Assembly: GCA_963796565.1 (NCBI GenBank)
Contig: CAWCMA010000007.1
Coordinates: 248,001 to 312,000, forward strand
DNA: 64,000 bases
From: JAKAVN01 sp963796565
GTDB taxonomy: Bacteria > Desulfobacterota > Binatia > Binatales > Binataceae
Direction of reading: 5' to 3'
The first letter of the stretch is position 1. Each line of letters begins with the position of its first letter. Below the pieces are notes generated by a model. It worked only from the letters and a program-made list of their open reading frames with translations. It was not told where the DNA came from and did not search any database. The position numbers were made by a program, and so were the translations under genes. Shown here piece by piece: positions 35,262 through 44,568 of this stretch.

Positions 35262-35686
35262 GCGCGCAGGTGCCGGCCGCGGACGCGATCGAAATCGGGA
35301 TGCCCATCCCGCCGCTGGAGCGCGTGCTGACCCAGGTGCGGATGGCCGCCTACGGCGGCGCCACCTGGGACTGGCATCGTCTCCACTACGAACCGAAGTA
35401 CGCCGCCGCGCGCAATATCGCGGGACCGATCGTGGACGGGCAGATGTTTGGCGCTCTTCTGGCCGAGGCGCTACTGGATTGGCTGGGGCCGCACGCGTTC
35501 ATCCGGCGGATGAGCTTTCGCTTGCGCGCGATGGTCTTTGCGGAGGAAACGGTACGCTGCGAGGGCGAGGTCACGTCGATCGTGGCCGAGCGGGATTGCA
35601 CCGTCGTGCGCGTGGCGCAGCGCGTGCGCGTGGGCGAGCGAATCGCGGTCGAGCCGGCGAGCGCCGAGATAACGTTGCCGAGATAA
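35258..35686 (+). CDS. MaoC-like dehydratase domain protein
   Basis: 142 residues of the hot-dog fold. The hydratase 2-type active-site region is TWDWHRLHYEPKYA (Asp and His), followed by IAGPIVDGQMFGALLAEAL and the strand pair FRLRAMVFAEETV / CEGEVTSI. It is the second half of the pair with 34758-35261 and is coupled to it by an ATGA overlap. Likely role: reversible hydration of an enoyl-CoA in the local degradation pathway. Confidence 0.85.
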   Translation: MSAQVPAADAIEIGMPIPPLERVLTQVRMAAYGGATWDWHRLHYEPKYAAARNIAGPIVDGQMFGALLAEALLDWLGPHAFIRRMSFRLRAMVFAEETVRCEGEVTSIVAERDCTVVRVAQRVRVGERIAVEPASAEITLPR

Positions 35687-35767
35687 GTGGAGTTCGCGTG
35701 GCTGGCGATCGACCGCTGGAGGATTATTCGAGCTTGCGGCGATCGATGCACCTTGGGCCTGGTCGGC

Positions 35768-36475
35768 TCAGGACCGCGGTTCGGGCGGCGGAGGAAAGCA
35801 CGGCAGCTTGTGCACCAGCGCGTAGCGGAAAGCGCGCTCGTTCCAGGTGAAAGTTCCCGCGGGGGAGGAGCCAAAACCGATCGCCAGGGCGTTCAATTGA
35901 TCCTGTTCGGTCGCGTCGCGCGCATCTGCCGCGGCATACGCGACATAAGCGACCGAGTTGGCGGTGAGCTCGCTCTGTAGCGGCGGCTGGAAATGCATTT
36001 TGGTGAAGTTGGTCGCCAGCTTCCATCCGCCGTTGCGCGGGTCCTGGTTCGGCATCGCCTCCCATTGCGGGTCGAGGTCCGCGCCGCCAAGACTCAACTC
36101 GCGATACCGGGTGACGCCGGTCGCGTCCGTTCTAAGCTCGACCAGCATCGGAATTTCGAGCGACAACTCGTCGCACACGTCGCTGTCGGGCGGTGGCATG
36201 TTCTTGTCGCCGTGCGACTGATGCGCCGCCATCGCGCCGCTCTCGGCAAGACTGGCGACGCCGCCGCCGACCGTTTCGACCGCCTGGATGGCTACCGGCG
36301 CCAGTTGCATCGCGGCCATCCAGCATCCGCCGGCGACGAGCGCGAGCGCCAGTGTCCCGCAGGTCAGCGCGGTTCGTTTCAACGTGAAGTGATGAGGCAC
36401 GCGGCCGATGTGAAGCTGGTCTCTCGAACGCGCGCCAACCCGCTCGCCGATGCGGGACTTAAGCTCGCCCTTCAT
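35768..36475 (-). CDS. Predicted lipoprotein, unknown function
   Basis: 235 residues from ATG 36475; TTG/GTG starts upstream add a few. A basic N-terminus is followed by a hydrophobic stretch ending in ALVAGGC (about residue 50), a good lipobox, but the N-region is unusually long, so a later start may be real. The mature part begins with small/hydrophobic residues, then CDELSLEIPMLVELRTD and a strand-rich C-terminal half with WKLATNFTKMHF and GTFTWNERAFRYAL. I do not recognise the family. It is convergent with the MaoC gene. Confidence 0.65.
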   Translation of the reverse strand: MKGELKSRIGERVGARSRDQLHIGRVPHHFTLKRTALTCGTLALALVAGGCWMAAMQLAPVAIQAVETVGGGVASLAESGAMAAHQSHGDKNMPPPDSDVCDELSLEIPMLVELRTDATGVTRYRELSLGGADLDPQWEAMPNQDPRNGGWKLATNFTKMHFQPPLQSELTANSVAYVAYAAADARDATEQDQLNALAIGFGSSPAGTFTWNERAFRYALVHKLPCFPPPPEPRS

Positions 36476-36742
36476 CGTGGGCCACTGTAGCACTAACCGG
36501 GGGCCAAGTCGGGAAGAGCGGCACGGGTTGCTTTGGGCGAAAGGCGGTCGGTCGTTGACGCGGCGGTCGGTTGCGATCGTCCAGCAGGCATGCCCTGTCG
36601 CGTGTCCGCCACTTCACGCTCTCCAGATACGCGGCCCAGAGCTATTCAGATTGAGCGCGGAACTCAGCGATTCGGTCAATCGCATCGAGGCCGGCGTTAA
36701 ATCCCGCCTGTCATTCGCGGGCCGCAAACGATTCTTGATTAC

Positions 36743-38476
36743 GTGGCGGGCAACATATCTTATAATCCGGTGCCGCAAACAGGACATGATAATCGCCCTA
36801 AGCGTTCACGTTCTCTTCTGCTGACGATTGCCGCGATCCTGGCGCTATGCGTCATCGAGGCCTGCGCGTTCGTGGCCAAGACCGTCACTACCGGCGGAGA
36901 ACGTCCGGTGCTTCACCCGGTGGTAACCACGGCGAAGGCTCCGCCGGCTGTCGGCTCGCGGGTGATCGTCTTTTGTCTCGACGGCGCCGGCTACCCGCAG
37001 TTGATGGAGGCGATTCGATCGGGCAAAGTGCCGCACATCGCAGCGTTGCTCGGCAAGGAAAAGGGCAACGGAGTATTTGAGCACGGGTATTCCACGCCGG
37101 GCGTACTCAGCGTGCTGCCGTCGAGCACGGTCGCCGATTGGGCCGCGACCTTCACGGGAAAGCCCCCGGCGCAAAACGGCGTGCCGGGCGACGAATGGTT
37201 TGACCGTCAACACCGGCGCTTCTATGCGCCGGTGCCAATCACCGTCACCGATACGGGCGATTTCTCGGGGATGCTCGACAACGACCTGGTCGGTAAGCAG
37301 CTCAAGGTGCCCACGCTGTACGAGCAACTCAAACGCCGCTCTTACGTCTCGATGCTGATGATCTACCGGGGGGCGACGCTTTTCACCACGGTGCCTCCAA
37401 CGACTTTCGCCGGCATCGTCGGCAATTTGGTCGGAGGCAAGCTCGCCGGAGAGACCGCGCTCGAGTCCATCAGTAAATCGCTTGATCTGGCTTCCACCAC
37501 CAAACTCCTCCAGGCCATCGACGAGCATGGGCTGGCGCGGTTGCAGGTGGTTTACTTTCCCGGGATCGATCTGTTCACGCACGCCTCACCCGACCCGCTG
37601 AAGGCGCAGGTCGGCTACATCGAGGACTACACCGACAAAGCCGTGGGCCAGGTGCTCGAGGCGTATCGCAAGCTGAACGCGCTATCCAACACCTACGTGA
37701 TATTGGTCGCGGACCACGGTCACACGCCGACCCTGAACGACGATCGCCATCGGCTTGGCCCGGACGACAAAGGATCGCCATTTGCGATTCTCGGGGCGGC
37801 CGGGTTTCGCGTCCGCAAGCCGTCGCTCACTCTGAGCCAGAGCGAACAGGACTACCAGGCGGTGATCGCTTCGCAGGGATTCATGGCCTACGTCTATCTC
37901 GCCGACCGCTCGACCTGCGAGGCTGCGGGGCAGACCTGCGACTGGAGCCAGCCGCCCCGTTTCCGGCAGGACACGATGAAAGCGGTGCGCGCGTTATACG
38001 CGGAGAATCAGAGCGGACGCCCGATTCCGCAGGGCAAGGGAACGATCGATCTCATCTTTGCGCGCGAGGCCGCTGAACGGGACGAGGAAGCGGAGCCATT
38101 CAAAGTGTTCGACGGCAGACGGCTGGTTTCGATACATCGCTATCTGGAAAAAAATCCTCGACCCGATCTGGCCGACCTGGAGGAGCGCATGAATTGGCTC
38201 GGCGACGGCCCCTACGGAGGTCGGGCGGGCGATATAGTTATACTCGCCAAGGCCAGCTCAACAATTCCGATCCAGGATAGATACTATTTCGCCACTACCA
38301 CGCATTACTCATGGCATGGCAGCCCGGATATGTCGGATAGCAACGTGCCACTCATTTTGGCTCTCGACGGCGGTTCCGGCGCGGTCATGCAGGATATCAT
38401 AGAGAACGTGAGCCACGGCGATACGCTCTCTCAGATGGATCTGACGCCGTTGGTACTCGCGCTGATTGGCCACTGA
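36743..38476 (+). CDS. Alkaline-phosphatase superfamily (type I phosphodiesterase-like) membrane-anchored protein
   Basis: 577 residues. The N-terminus has a hydrophobic segment (LLLTIAAILALCVIEAC, about residues 25-41) that may be an anchor or lipoprotein signal, so the catalytic part is periplasmic. Metal and catalytic features are VFCLDGAGYPQLM (first metal Asp), PSSTVADWAATFTG (nucleophile Ser/Thr), FPGIDLFTHAS (Asp and His) and VADHGHTPT (Asp-His). A last His may be in TTHYSWHGSPD. Start is GTG 36743, with no clear ribosome site. Substrate (nucleotide, phospholipid or phosphonate) cannot be told. Confidence 0.83.
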   Translation: MAGNISYNPVPQTGHDNRPKRSRSLLLTIAAILALCVIEACAFVAKTVTTGGERPVLHPVVTTAKAPPAVGSRVIVFCLDGAGYPQLMEAIRSGKVPHIAALLGKEKGNGVFEHGYSTPGVLSVLPSSTVADWAATFTGKPPAQNGVPGDEWFDRQHRRFYAPVPITVTDTGDFSGMLDNDLVGKQLKVPTLYEQLKRRSYVSMLMIYRGATLFTTVPPTTFAGIVGNLVGGKLAGETALESISKSLDLASTTKLLQAIDEHGLARLQVVYFPGIDLFTHASPDPLKAQVGYIEDYTDKAVGQVLEAYRKLNALSNTYVILVADHGHTPTLNDDRHRLGPDDKGSPFAILGAAGFRVRKPSLTLSQSEQDYQAVIASQGFMAYVYLADRSTCEAAGQTCDWSQPPRFRQDTMKAVRALYAENQSGRPIPQGKGTIDLIFAREAAERDEEAEPFKVFDGRRLVSIHRYLEKNPRPDLADLEERMNWLGDGPYGGRAGDIVILAKASSTIPIQDRYYFATTTHYSWHGSPDMSDSNVPLILALDGGSGAVMQDIIENVSHGDTLSQMDLTPLVLALIGH

Positions 38477-38535
38477 GCAATCGCGAGGTATCGCTAGAAA
38501 TTATTCGGTAGGAACCTCATTCACTGACAATCGCG

Positions 38536-40701
38536 ATGAATCATTCGAAGACTGTAGTATGGCGCGGACAGCCGCAACCGCTCGGAGCGAACTGGGACGG
38601 CGAAGGTGTGAATTTCGCGCTCTTTTCGGAGCACGCCGACCGCGTCGAACTATGTTTGTTCGATTCGAGAACCCGGCGCGAGACCGAACGGATTACGATG
38701 CGCTGGCAGACCAACCAGGTCTGGCACTGTTACCTGCCGGAGGCGCGCCCCGGATTGCTCTATGGCTACCGCGTGCATGGGCCTTACGATCCGAAACAGG
38801 GCCTGCGCTTCAACCCACATAAACTGCTGCTCGATCCCTACGCGAAGCATATCGATGGCGACATCAGGTGGAGCGACGCGCTGTTCGGCTATCGCGTCGG
38901 CGGCGCGCGCGAAGATCTGACCATGGACCGGCGCGACGACGCGCCCGGGATGCCCAAGTGCCGCGTAGTCGATACCGCCTTTACCTGGGGCGACGACCGG
39001 CCGCCGCGGGCCCCGTGGCATGACACGATCATCTACGAGCTGCACGTGAAGGGCTTCACTCAACTGCATCCCGATATCCCGCCCCATCTGCGCGGAACCT
39101 ACGCGGGGCTTACCACCGACCCCGCGATCGAGCATCTCAAACGTCTCGGTATCACGGCGGTCGAGCTGATGCCGGTGCAGGCGTTCGTCGATGAGCGGAC
39201 GCTGGTCGTGAAGAAGCTCAAGAATTATTGGGGCTACAATTCGATTGGCTTCTTCGCACCCGACATGCGCTACTCGGCCACCGGCGCCATCAATGAATTC
39301 AAATCGATGGTGAAGCGGCTGCACTCCTCCGGGATCGAGGTCATCCTCGATGTCGTCTACAACCATAGCGCGGAGGGAAATCATCTCGGCCCCACGTTGA
39401 GCTTTCGCGGAATCGACAACGCCGCCTATTACCGCCTGATGCCCGATCAGCCGCGCGTGTATATGGATTTCACCGGCTGCGGAAACACGCTGAACATGAT
39501 GCATCCGCGGGTGCTGCAACTGCTGATGGACAGCCTGCGCTACTGGGTGGTCGAGATGCACGTCGACGGCTTTCGCTTCGACCTTGCCGCGGCGCTCGCG
39601 CGCGAACTCTACGAGGTTAACCGCCTGAGCGCCTTCTTCGACGTGATCCATCAAGATCCCGTGCTTTCGCAGGTCAAGCTCATCGCCGAGCCGTGGGACA
39701 TCGGCGAGGGCGGCTATCAGGTCGGGAATTTCCCGGTTCTGTGGACCGAATGGAACGGAAAATATCGCGACACTATGCGCTCGTACTGGAAAGGGGAGGG
39801 CGGGCTGATTGGAGACCTCGCCTACCGGCTCACCGGCTCAAGCGATTTGTACGAGCTGAGCGGTCGGCGCCCCTACGCCAGCATCAATTTTGTCACCTGC
39901 CACGATGGCTTCACCCTCGAGGATTTGGTCAGTTACAACGACAAACACAACGATGCCAACCTGGAGCACAACCGCGACGGCACCGACGACAATCGCAGTT
40001 GGAACTGCGGAGCTGAAGGGCCGACCAGCGATCCTGCGGTTTTGGCGTTGCGGGCGCGGCAGAAGCGCAATTTCTTCGCGACCCTGCTCCTGTCGCAGGG
40101 CGTGCCGATGCTACTGGCGGGCGACGAAACGGGCCGCACCCAGCACGGCAACAACAACGCCTACTGTCAGGATAACGAAATCAGCTGGATGTCCTGGAAT
40201 TCCGACGCTAACGATCGCGAATTGCTGTCCTTCGTAAGCCGGCTAATTAAGTTCCGGAAGTCCCATCCCTGTTTTCGCCGCCGCAGCTTCTTTCAGGGGC
40301 CGCGCGTGAAAGACATCGTGTGGCTGACTCCCGGCGGCCACGAGATGACCGACGAGGAATGGCATCGGGCGGAGGCGCGATGCCTTGGCCTTTATCTACA
40401 GGGCGACGCGACCAACGAGGACGATGACCGCGGGCGACCAATCGTCGATGACGATTTCATCCTGTTGCTCAACAGCCACCACGAACCGATTTCGTTTCTG
40501 CTGCCCCTTCCGGCGGATCGCGACGCATGGCGAGTGGTGTTCGATACGGCGGGCGCCAATAACGACGCCTTTTTTCAAGGCGCGGACTGGTTTCCGCTCG
40601 GTGCGAGGTCGATGGCGCTGCTCACGAGGCTTAAGGGCGGCACGGTCGCGACAAGGCCGCCCATGGCGTCAGGCCCGTGGCCTCGACGCCGATCCAGTTG
40701 A
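38536..40701 (+). CDS. glgX: Glycogen debranching enzyme (isoamylase type, GH13)
   Basis: 721 residues. The N-terminal carbohydrate-binding module (LGANWDGEGVNFALFSEHAD) precedes the GH13 barrel with the standard regions: YELHVKGFTQLH, DVVYNHSAEGN, DGFRFDLA (nucleophile Asp), IAEPWDIG (acid/base Glu) and VTCHDGFTLEDLVSYN. A C-terminal beta domain follows. It hydrolyses alpha-1,6 branches of phosphorylase-limit glycogen. No other glycogen genes are adjacent. The start at ATG 38536 gives the usual N-terminus. Confidence 0.95.
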   Translation: MNHSKTVVWRGQPQPLGANWDGEGVNFALFSEHADRVELCLFDSRTRRETERITMRWQTNQVWHCYLPEARPGLLYGYRVHGPYDPKQGLRFNPHKLLLDPYAKHIDGDIRWSDALFGYRVGGAREDLTMDRRDDAPGMPKCRVVDTAFTWGDDRPPRAPWHDTIIYELHVKGFTQLHPDIPPHLRGTYAGLTTDPAIEHLKRLGITAVELMPVQAFVDERTLVVKKLKNYWGYNSIGFFAPDMRYSATGAINEFKSMVKRLHSSGIEVILDVVYNHSAEGNHLGPTLSFRGIDNAAYYRLMPDQPRVYMDFTGCGNTLNMMHPRVLQLLMDSLRYWVVEMHVDGFRFDLAAALARELYEVNRLSAFFDVIHQDPVLSQVKLIAEPWDIGEGGYQVGNFPVLWTEWNGKYRDTMRSYWKGEGGLIGDLAYRLTGSSDLYELSGRRPYASINFVTCHDGFTLEDLVSYNDKHNDANLEHNRDGTDDNRSWNCGAEGPTSDPAVLALRARQKRNFFATLLLSQGVPMLLAGDETGRTQHGNNNAYCQDNEISWMSWNSDANDRELLSFVSRLIKFRKSHPCFRRRSFFQGPRVKDIVWLTPGGHEMTDEEWHRAEARCLGLYLQGDATNEDDDRGRPIVDDDFILLLNSHHEPISFLLPLPADRDAWRVVFDTAGANNDAFFQGADWFPLGARSMALLTRLKGGTVATRPPMASGPWPRRRSS

Positions 40702-41490
40702 GGCGCTGCCTCGGAATTACATCCCGCAGCGAATAGCCGCGTTCCTAATTCGGTGAAGCTCAGATACTCAGGCGTCGTCTCGCGCGCGTCCGCTCACGCG
40801 ACTTGTGACAGCGGCATCGACACGCGCTGTTGGCGCATCTCCCGTGCCCGCCCGTGGCGCACTCGATCACGTTTGTGGCGCTGTTCAGCAGCGCCTGGAC
40901 TTGCGAAGCCAGGGGTTCCTCGGGAAGAAGCGTCGCCGTCGTCGCCGACTTCAGCGAAAAGAGGGTGCCCGCAACCTTGGCCGACTCTTTCGCCGACTGT
41001 GAACTGAACAGCCACGCAAGAGAATTGGGCCGGCCTGCCCGCAGGTGGCTGACACTCTTTGACGACTTCTTTTTGTTTAACGTCATGGCTAACTCAACTG
41101 TGGCGAATAGCTAAAAATCATCCAAAGACAGAGATAAGCATAACAAGATGCGAAGCCCGAAGGGAAGGGAGAGATTTTACATCATGCCTAAAAAATCGGT
41201 GTGCGAGTCAGATCGAGCGAAATATTTTCTCAGCGTGAGAGAGAGACAGATAAGCTAAAAGAGAGCTTGCAAAACAAAGCCATAGATAATGCGTATTTGA
41301 TACGATCTGCCAGAACGCTCCTGCGACCAATTGACCATTGATGATCGCACACATGCCCGTCGCGAACGAATGCGGCTCGCAGCAGGGTGCGGGAGCGACA
41401 GTGAAAAACGGCGCGCCGGACCCGCGAATCGATCGCTGGCCGGCGCGCCCTGTTGCCGGAGGATGCTGTCTGCCGCGGCGCGCGCGAAGC
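40702..41490. other. Gene-poor stretch, partly AT-rich
   Basis: About 790 bases between glgX and the DUF1329 gene without a confident gene. Bases about 41070-41330 are much more AT-rich than the rest of the window and carry purine-rich runs (GGGAAGGGAGAGA, GAGAGAGAGACAG). A 24-codon frame (41184-41258, MPKKSVCESD...) has a GGGAGAG upstream but cannot be supported by homology. A weak minus-strand candidate is listed separately. Confidence 0.5.
40760..41086 (-). CDS. Possible small hypothetical protein with Cys-rich tail
   Basis: 108 residues: lysine/serine-rich start, an alternating middle (LPEEPLASQVQALLNSATNV), and a Cys-rich end (ECATGGHGRCANSACRCRCH) that could bind metal. There is no good ribosome-binding site and no family I recognise. 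It may be chance; the CxxxCxCxC pattern is the only reason for listing it. Confidence 0.25.
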   Translation of the reverse strand: MTLNKKKSSKSVSHLRAGRPNSLAWLFSSQSAKESAKVAGTLFSLKSATTATLLPEEPLASQVQALLNSATNVIECATGGHGRCANSACRCRCHKSRERTRARRRLSI

Positions 41491-42960
41491 TCAGCGATGA
41501 AATTCCTCGAGCTTGCTGATGTCGAAGATCTTGCCCACCTGCTCGAGATTTGCCGTCGGATAGCCGGTTCCGAAATCGGCGAAAATCGTCGCGCGCTGAT
41601 TAATGTAGTCGGTGGCCGTGATGCCCTGGATCTGGGTCGAATCCACGCCATGGTTAATCTCGGCCCATTCCTTATTGTAGTCTTCGGTCCAACGCCCGGT
41701 GTAGACGATCGTCTTCCACAGCTTGTGCTGGCGGTTGAACGTCGCCGCCATCCAGGGATGCCAGTTCTCGGAGTCCCAGAACATGACGACGCTGCTATAA
41801 GGATGATCGGGCTTTTTGGATATGCGCTCGACCACCGCCATACGGCGGATTGACCAGACGTCATCTGGAAGATTGCCGTTGGGGCCGTAGAAGTGCCCGT
41901 AGTCGTCCTTCCCGTCCATCACCACCAGCATGTCTTTCCATCCGAGGAACTTGAACTTCCATTGCGCGATGCGGTCGGAGAAGGTGTAAAAGTCCTCGTT
42001 GGTCTGATCGCTTCCGCCGAGCGAATCCTCCTTGACTTCGACCGAGACCCGCCGCACGCGCCGCGACGCCGGATCGTAGGCCCAGGCATCGTCGGCACGA
42101 TGCGGATCGTTATAGCGGTAGGTGATGAAGACCTGGCCGCGCACGTCGAAGGGTGAAAAGAAGCCGGAGAACTCCTTGTAATACACGTCCTTGGCCTCAG
42201 GCAGCGGCAGCAGCCCGCCCTCCTCGGCGCGCGGCGCGAGATGGCTGAAGTAGACCCGTTCGTAAAGGATATTCGCCGTTTTGACAAACGTGCCGCCGCC
42301 GCCGAAGAATTTCGGCGCGTCGGTCGGCAGCTTGCTGTGGTAGTCCACTCCGCTGATCCAACCTGCCGGCGGCGCCTCGATGACGTTGGGCACCTGCCCC
42401 TGGTGATTGCCGCCGAAGCGGTCATAGAGAAACAGGACGCTCATGATGATCGGCCCGTAGTTCCACCATCGAGCCTCGAAGTTCCACGCCGCCTTGTATC
42501 CCGATAGCGGGTCCGCGGTGCTCAGCGACGCGTCCGCAAACGGTTGCCCGCAGAAGTAATTGTCCATCGAGCCGTCGGGATTCATCTTGACCTGCGCCTG
42601 GTACTTCTCCGTGCAATCCATGTAGTCCTTGCGCGGAGTGTGGTTGCGCGTCGCGATGATCCCCATATGCATTCCGGGAAATTTGTACTGCTCGATATAC
42701 CCGGGCATCATGAATGGACGAATCCGCTCGAAGTCCTTGACCGTCAGCACGTCGCCAGGCTTGAAGTCGGGCTTGGCGGCGCCGTATTTCGCCATCCACT
42801 GATCGATGTCGGCGCGAGTCGTGTTACGGGGATCCTGTGCGAGCGCCAGCGCCGCGCAGGCGGTTACCAGCGCCAGTGCGAGGCTCAAGATGCCGCCCGC
42901 GCGCATCAGGCGCGCGCGCACGGCGGAAATTGCCGCGGTCATTGAAAAATCACTGCTCAC
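41491..42960 (-). CDS. DUF1329 family exported protein
   Basis: 489 residues. N-terminal signal: Arg-rich start, hydrophobic GGILSLALALVTACAALALA, then a cleavage site before QDPRNTT, so it is exported. The body has the features of DUF1329 (an outer-membrane/periplasmic lipoprotein-sorting-like fold related to LolB/LppX): WNFEARWWNYGP, FITYRYNDPHRADDAWAYDPASRR and VRRVSVEV. Members occur widely in environmental degraders, often beside RND/MMPL exporters; the molecular function is unproven. GTG 42960 has a good GGGAG seven bases upstream; ATG 42942 is the alternative. Confidence 0.87.
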   Translation of the reverse strand: MSSDFSMTAAISAVRARLMRAGGILSLALALVTACAALALAQDPRNTTRADIDQWMAKYGAAKPDFKPGDVLTVKDFERIRPFMMPGYIEQYKFPGMHMGIIATRNHTPRKDYMDCTEKYQAQVKMNPDGSMDNYFCGQPFADASLSTADPLSGYKAAWNFEARWWNYGPIIMSVLFLYDRFGGNHQGQVPNVIEAPPAGWISGVDYHSKLPTDAPKFFGGGGTFVKTANILYERVYFSHLAPRAEEGGLLPLPEAKDVYYKEFSGFFSPFDVRGQVFITYRYNDPHRADDAWAYDPASRRVRRVSVEVKEDSLGGSDQTNEDFYTFSDRIAQWKFKFLGWKDMLVVMDGKDDYGHFYGPNGNLPDDVWSIRRMAVVERISKKPDHPYSSVVMFWDSENWHPWMAATFNRQHKLWKTIVYTGRWTEDYNKEWAEINHGVDSTQIQGITATDYINQRATIFADFGTGYPTANLEQVGKIFDISKLEEFHR

Positions 42961-43233
42961 GAGATGTCTCCCTCACGGATTTCAGGCAGTTCCAATCGCT
43001 CGCGCGGCACCGCCAGGTGCGTGCGATTGCGGCTGAAGACCAATCAGCGATGGAACCTCTCCGTTCTGTTTATGTCGCAGGCGTTGCCTTTGCCTTGGTG
43101 CGCCACTTGCGAGCATAGGGAATAGCCGAGCTTGTTCGCAAACGGATTGAGCGAGGCGACCCCACGTGCCGCACAGCGTGGCATTCGTGCTGGAACTGCA
43201 GGGGCCACGGATCCGAGGGTGAATAACAACGCG

Positions 43234-44379
43234 TCAGGCGGCGACACCTTTCTTGCTCAAAGACTTGCGCAGTCCGGCCTGTTCCAACAAAGGCATCACG
43301 TTCTCGTTCCAGTAAGGAAGTTCCGCATTGTAGTCGACCAGCGAGACCAAGGTGCCGTCTACTCCGGTGCGGGACAATTCGAGGAGCTTGTCCGTCACCT
43401 GGTCAGGAGTTCCAACCAGGGGATAGCCACCCCATCCGGCAATGAAGTTCTCACGGAACTTGTCGAGATACTCCTTGGTGCAGGATTCGCTCTGGATTCC
43501 GAAAATATCGCAGATGTTATTCGCTACTTCCCAGTCACCTTTCTCATGGACATAGTAATTGTAGTATTCTCGCGCTTCTCGTTCGGTATCGCGCACGACA
43601 GCATAGCACGTAGTAAAAGTGCCGATCTCACGCTTGTACCCGTTCCAGGCGAGCTTTCTTATCGCGTTGACCCAGGCTTTGCCGTTCTCCAGGTCTTCTA
43701 TAATTGCGAAGTTGATATCGCAGTAGTGAGCCGCGAATTCTCGGCCTTTGGGAGAGGTCCCGGCGCCGATCAGCAATGGTCGTGGATTTTGATACGGCTT
43801 CGGATCGGAGAATCCCTGGTTGATTGTCAAAAACTGACCTTTGTAGTCGAACCATTGTTCGGTCCAGAGCTTTAGTACGATCTCGACCCACTCGGTCGCG
43901 TACTCGTAACGAGTGTCATGTTCCATTTGCTTAACGCCAAACATCTCCATTTCCGGCGTGAACCAGCCGCAGACTATGTTGATACCGAAGCGGCCCTTGG
44001 CGATGTGGTCGATCGTCGTTGCCATCTTTGCCGCCACGATCGGATGTATCGTTGGGACGTGTGACGTAGCGAATAGAACTATCCTCTTTGTAACGGCGGC
44101 TAGAGCGGCCGCCCAGGTATAAGTCTCCATGTTACGGCCGTTGAAATTGCTCGGCCCGCCAAAGCCGCGCCAGCGCGCAACCGGCACGATGCATTCGAAC
44201 CCGGCTGCTTCGAGCAGGTTGGCGATCTCCACGTTCTTCTCGAAAGTCGGCGCGAAGCTGGTCTCGGCAAGCGTCATGGCGCAGGCATTGGAGCAATTTG
44301 GACCAAAAATTCCGAGTTTCAATTTGTTGTCGTTGAACATCGGATTCCCGGCTTCACGATAAGCGTCCAAGTTACTCAT
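43234..44379 (-). CDS. LLM-class flavin-dependent monooxygenase, RutA-like
   Basis: 381 residues of the bacterial-luciferase-like TIM barrel using FMNH2 and O2. The RutA/alkanesulfonate monooxygenase pattern is visible: LKLGIFGPNCSN, ARWRGFGGPSNFNGRNMETYTW, ITKRIVLFATS-like strand (VTKRIVLFATSHV), TIDHIAKGRFGINIVCGW, and RPLLIGAGTSPKGREFA. RutA opens uracil's ring; other members cleave sulfonates, sulfones or nitrilotriacetate. No rut genes lie nearby, so substrate is open. It is divergent from the FAH-family gene, and the two may share control. Confidence 0.9.
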   Translation of the reverse strand: MSNLDAYREAGNPMFNDNKLKLGIFGPNCSNACAMTLAETSFAPTFEKNVEIANLLEAAGFECIVPVARWRGFGGPSNFNGRNMETYTWAAALAAVTKRIVLFATSHVPTIHPIVAAKMATTIDHIAKGRFGINIVCGWFTPEMEMFGVKQMEHDTRYEYATEWVEIVLKLWTEQWFDYKGQFLTINQGFSDPKPYQNPRPLLIGAGTSPKGREFAAHYCDINFAIIEDLENGKAWVNAIRKLAWNGYKREIGTFTTCYAVVRDTEREAREYYNYYVHEKGDWEVANNICDIFGIQSESCTKEYLDKFRENFIAGWGGYPLVGTPDQVTDKLLELSRTGVDGTLVSLVDYNAELPYWNENVMPLLEQAGLRKSLSKKGVAA

Positions 44380-44568
44380 GGTCGTGCCCTTCCTTGGCGG
44401 TCGAAGTCGCGCGCTCCACGTTTGTACCGTGCGGCGCTCTTTTCGACGCGCGACCGTACCACGGAAGAACGGGTTCCGCTATAGAACAATCGGGGTCGGC
44501 CGGGCAGCTATTGTTTCGATTGGCCGCGTGTTCGATCGTATGGATCAGGCACTTCGGACGGAGGGGTT

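Noticed and set aside
41184..41258. 24-codon frame with GGGAGAG upstream
   Set aside because: Too short to judge, no homology, in an AT-rich purine-rich tract where such sites arise by chance.
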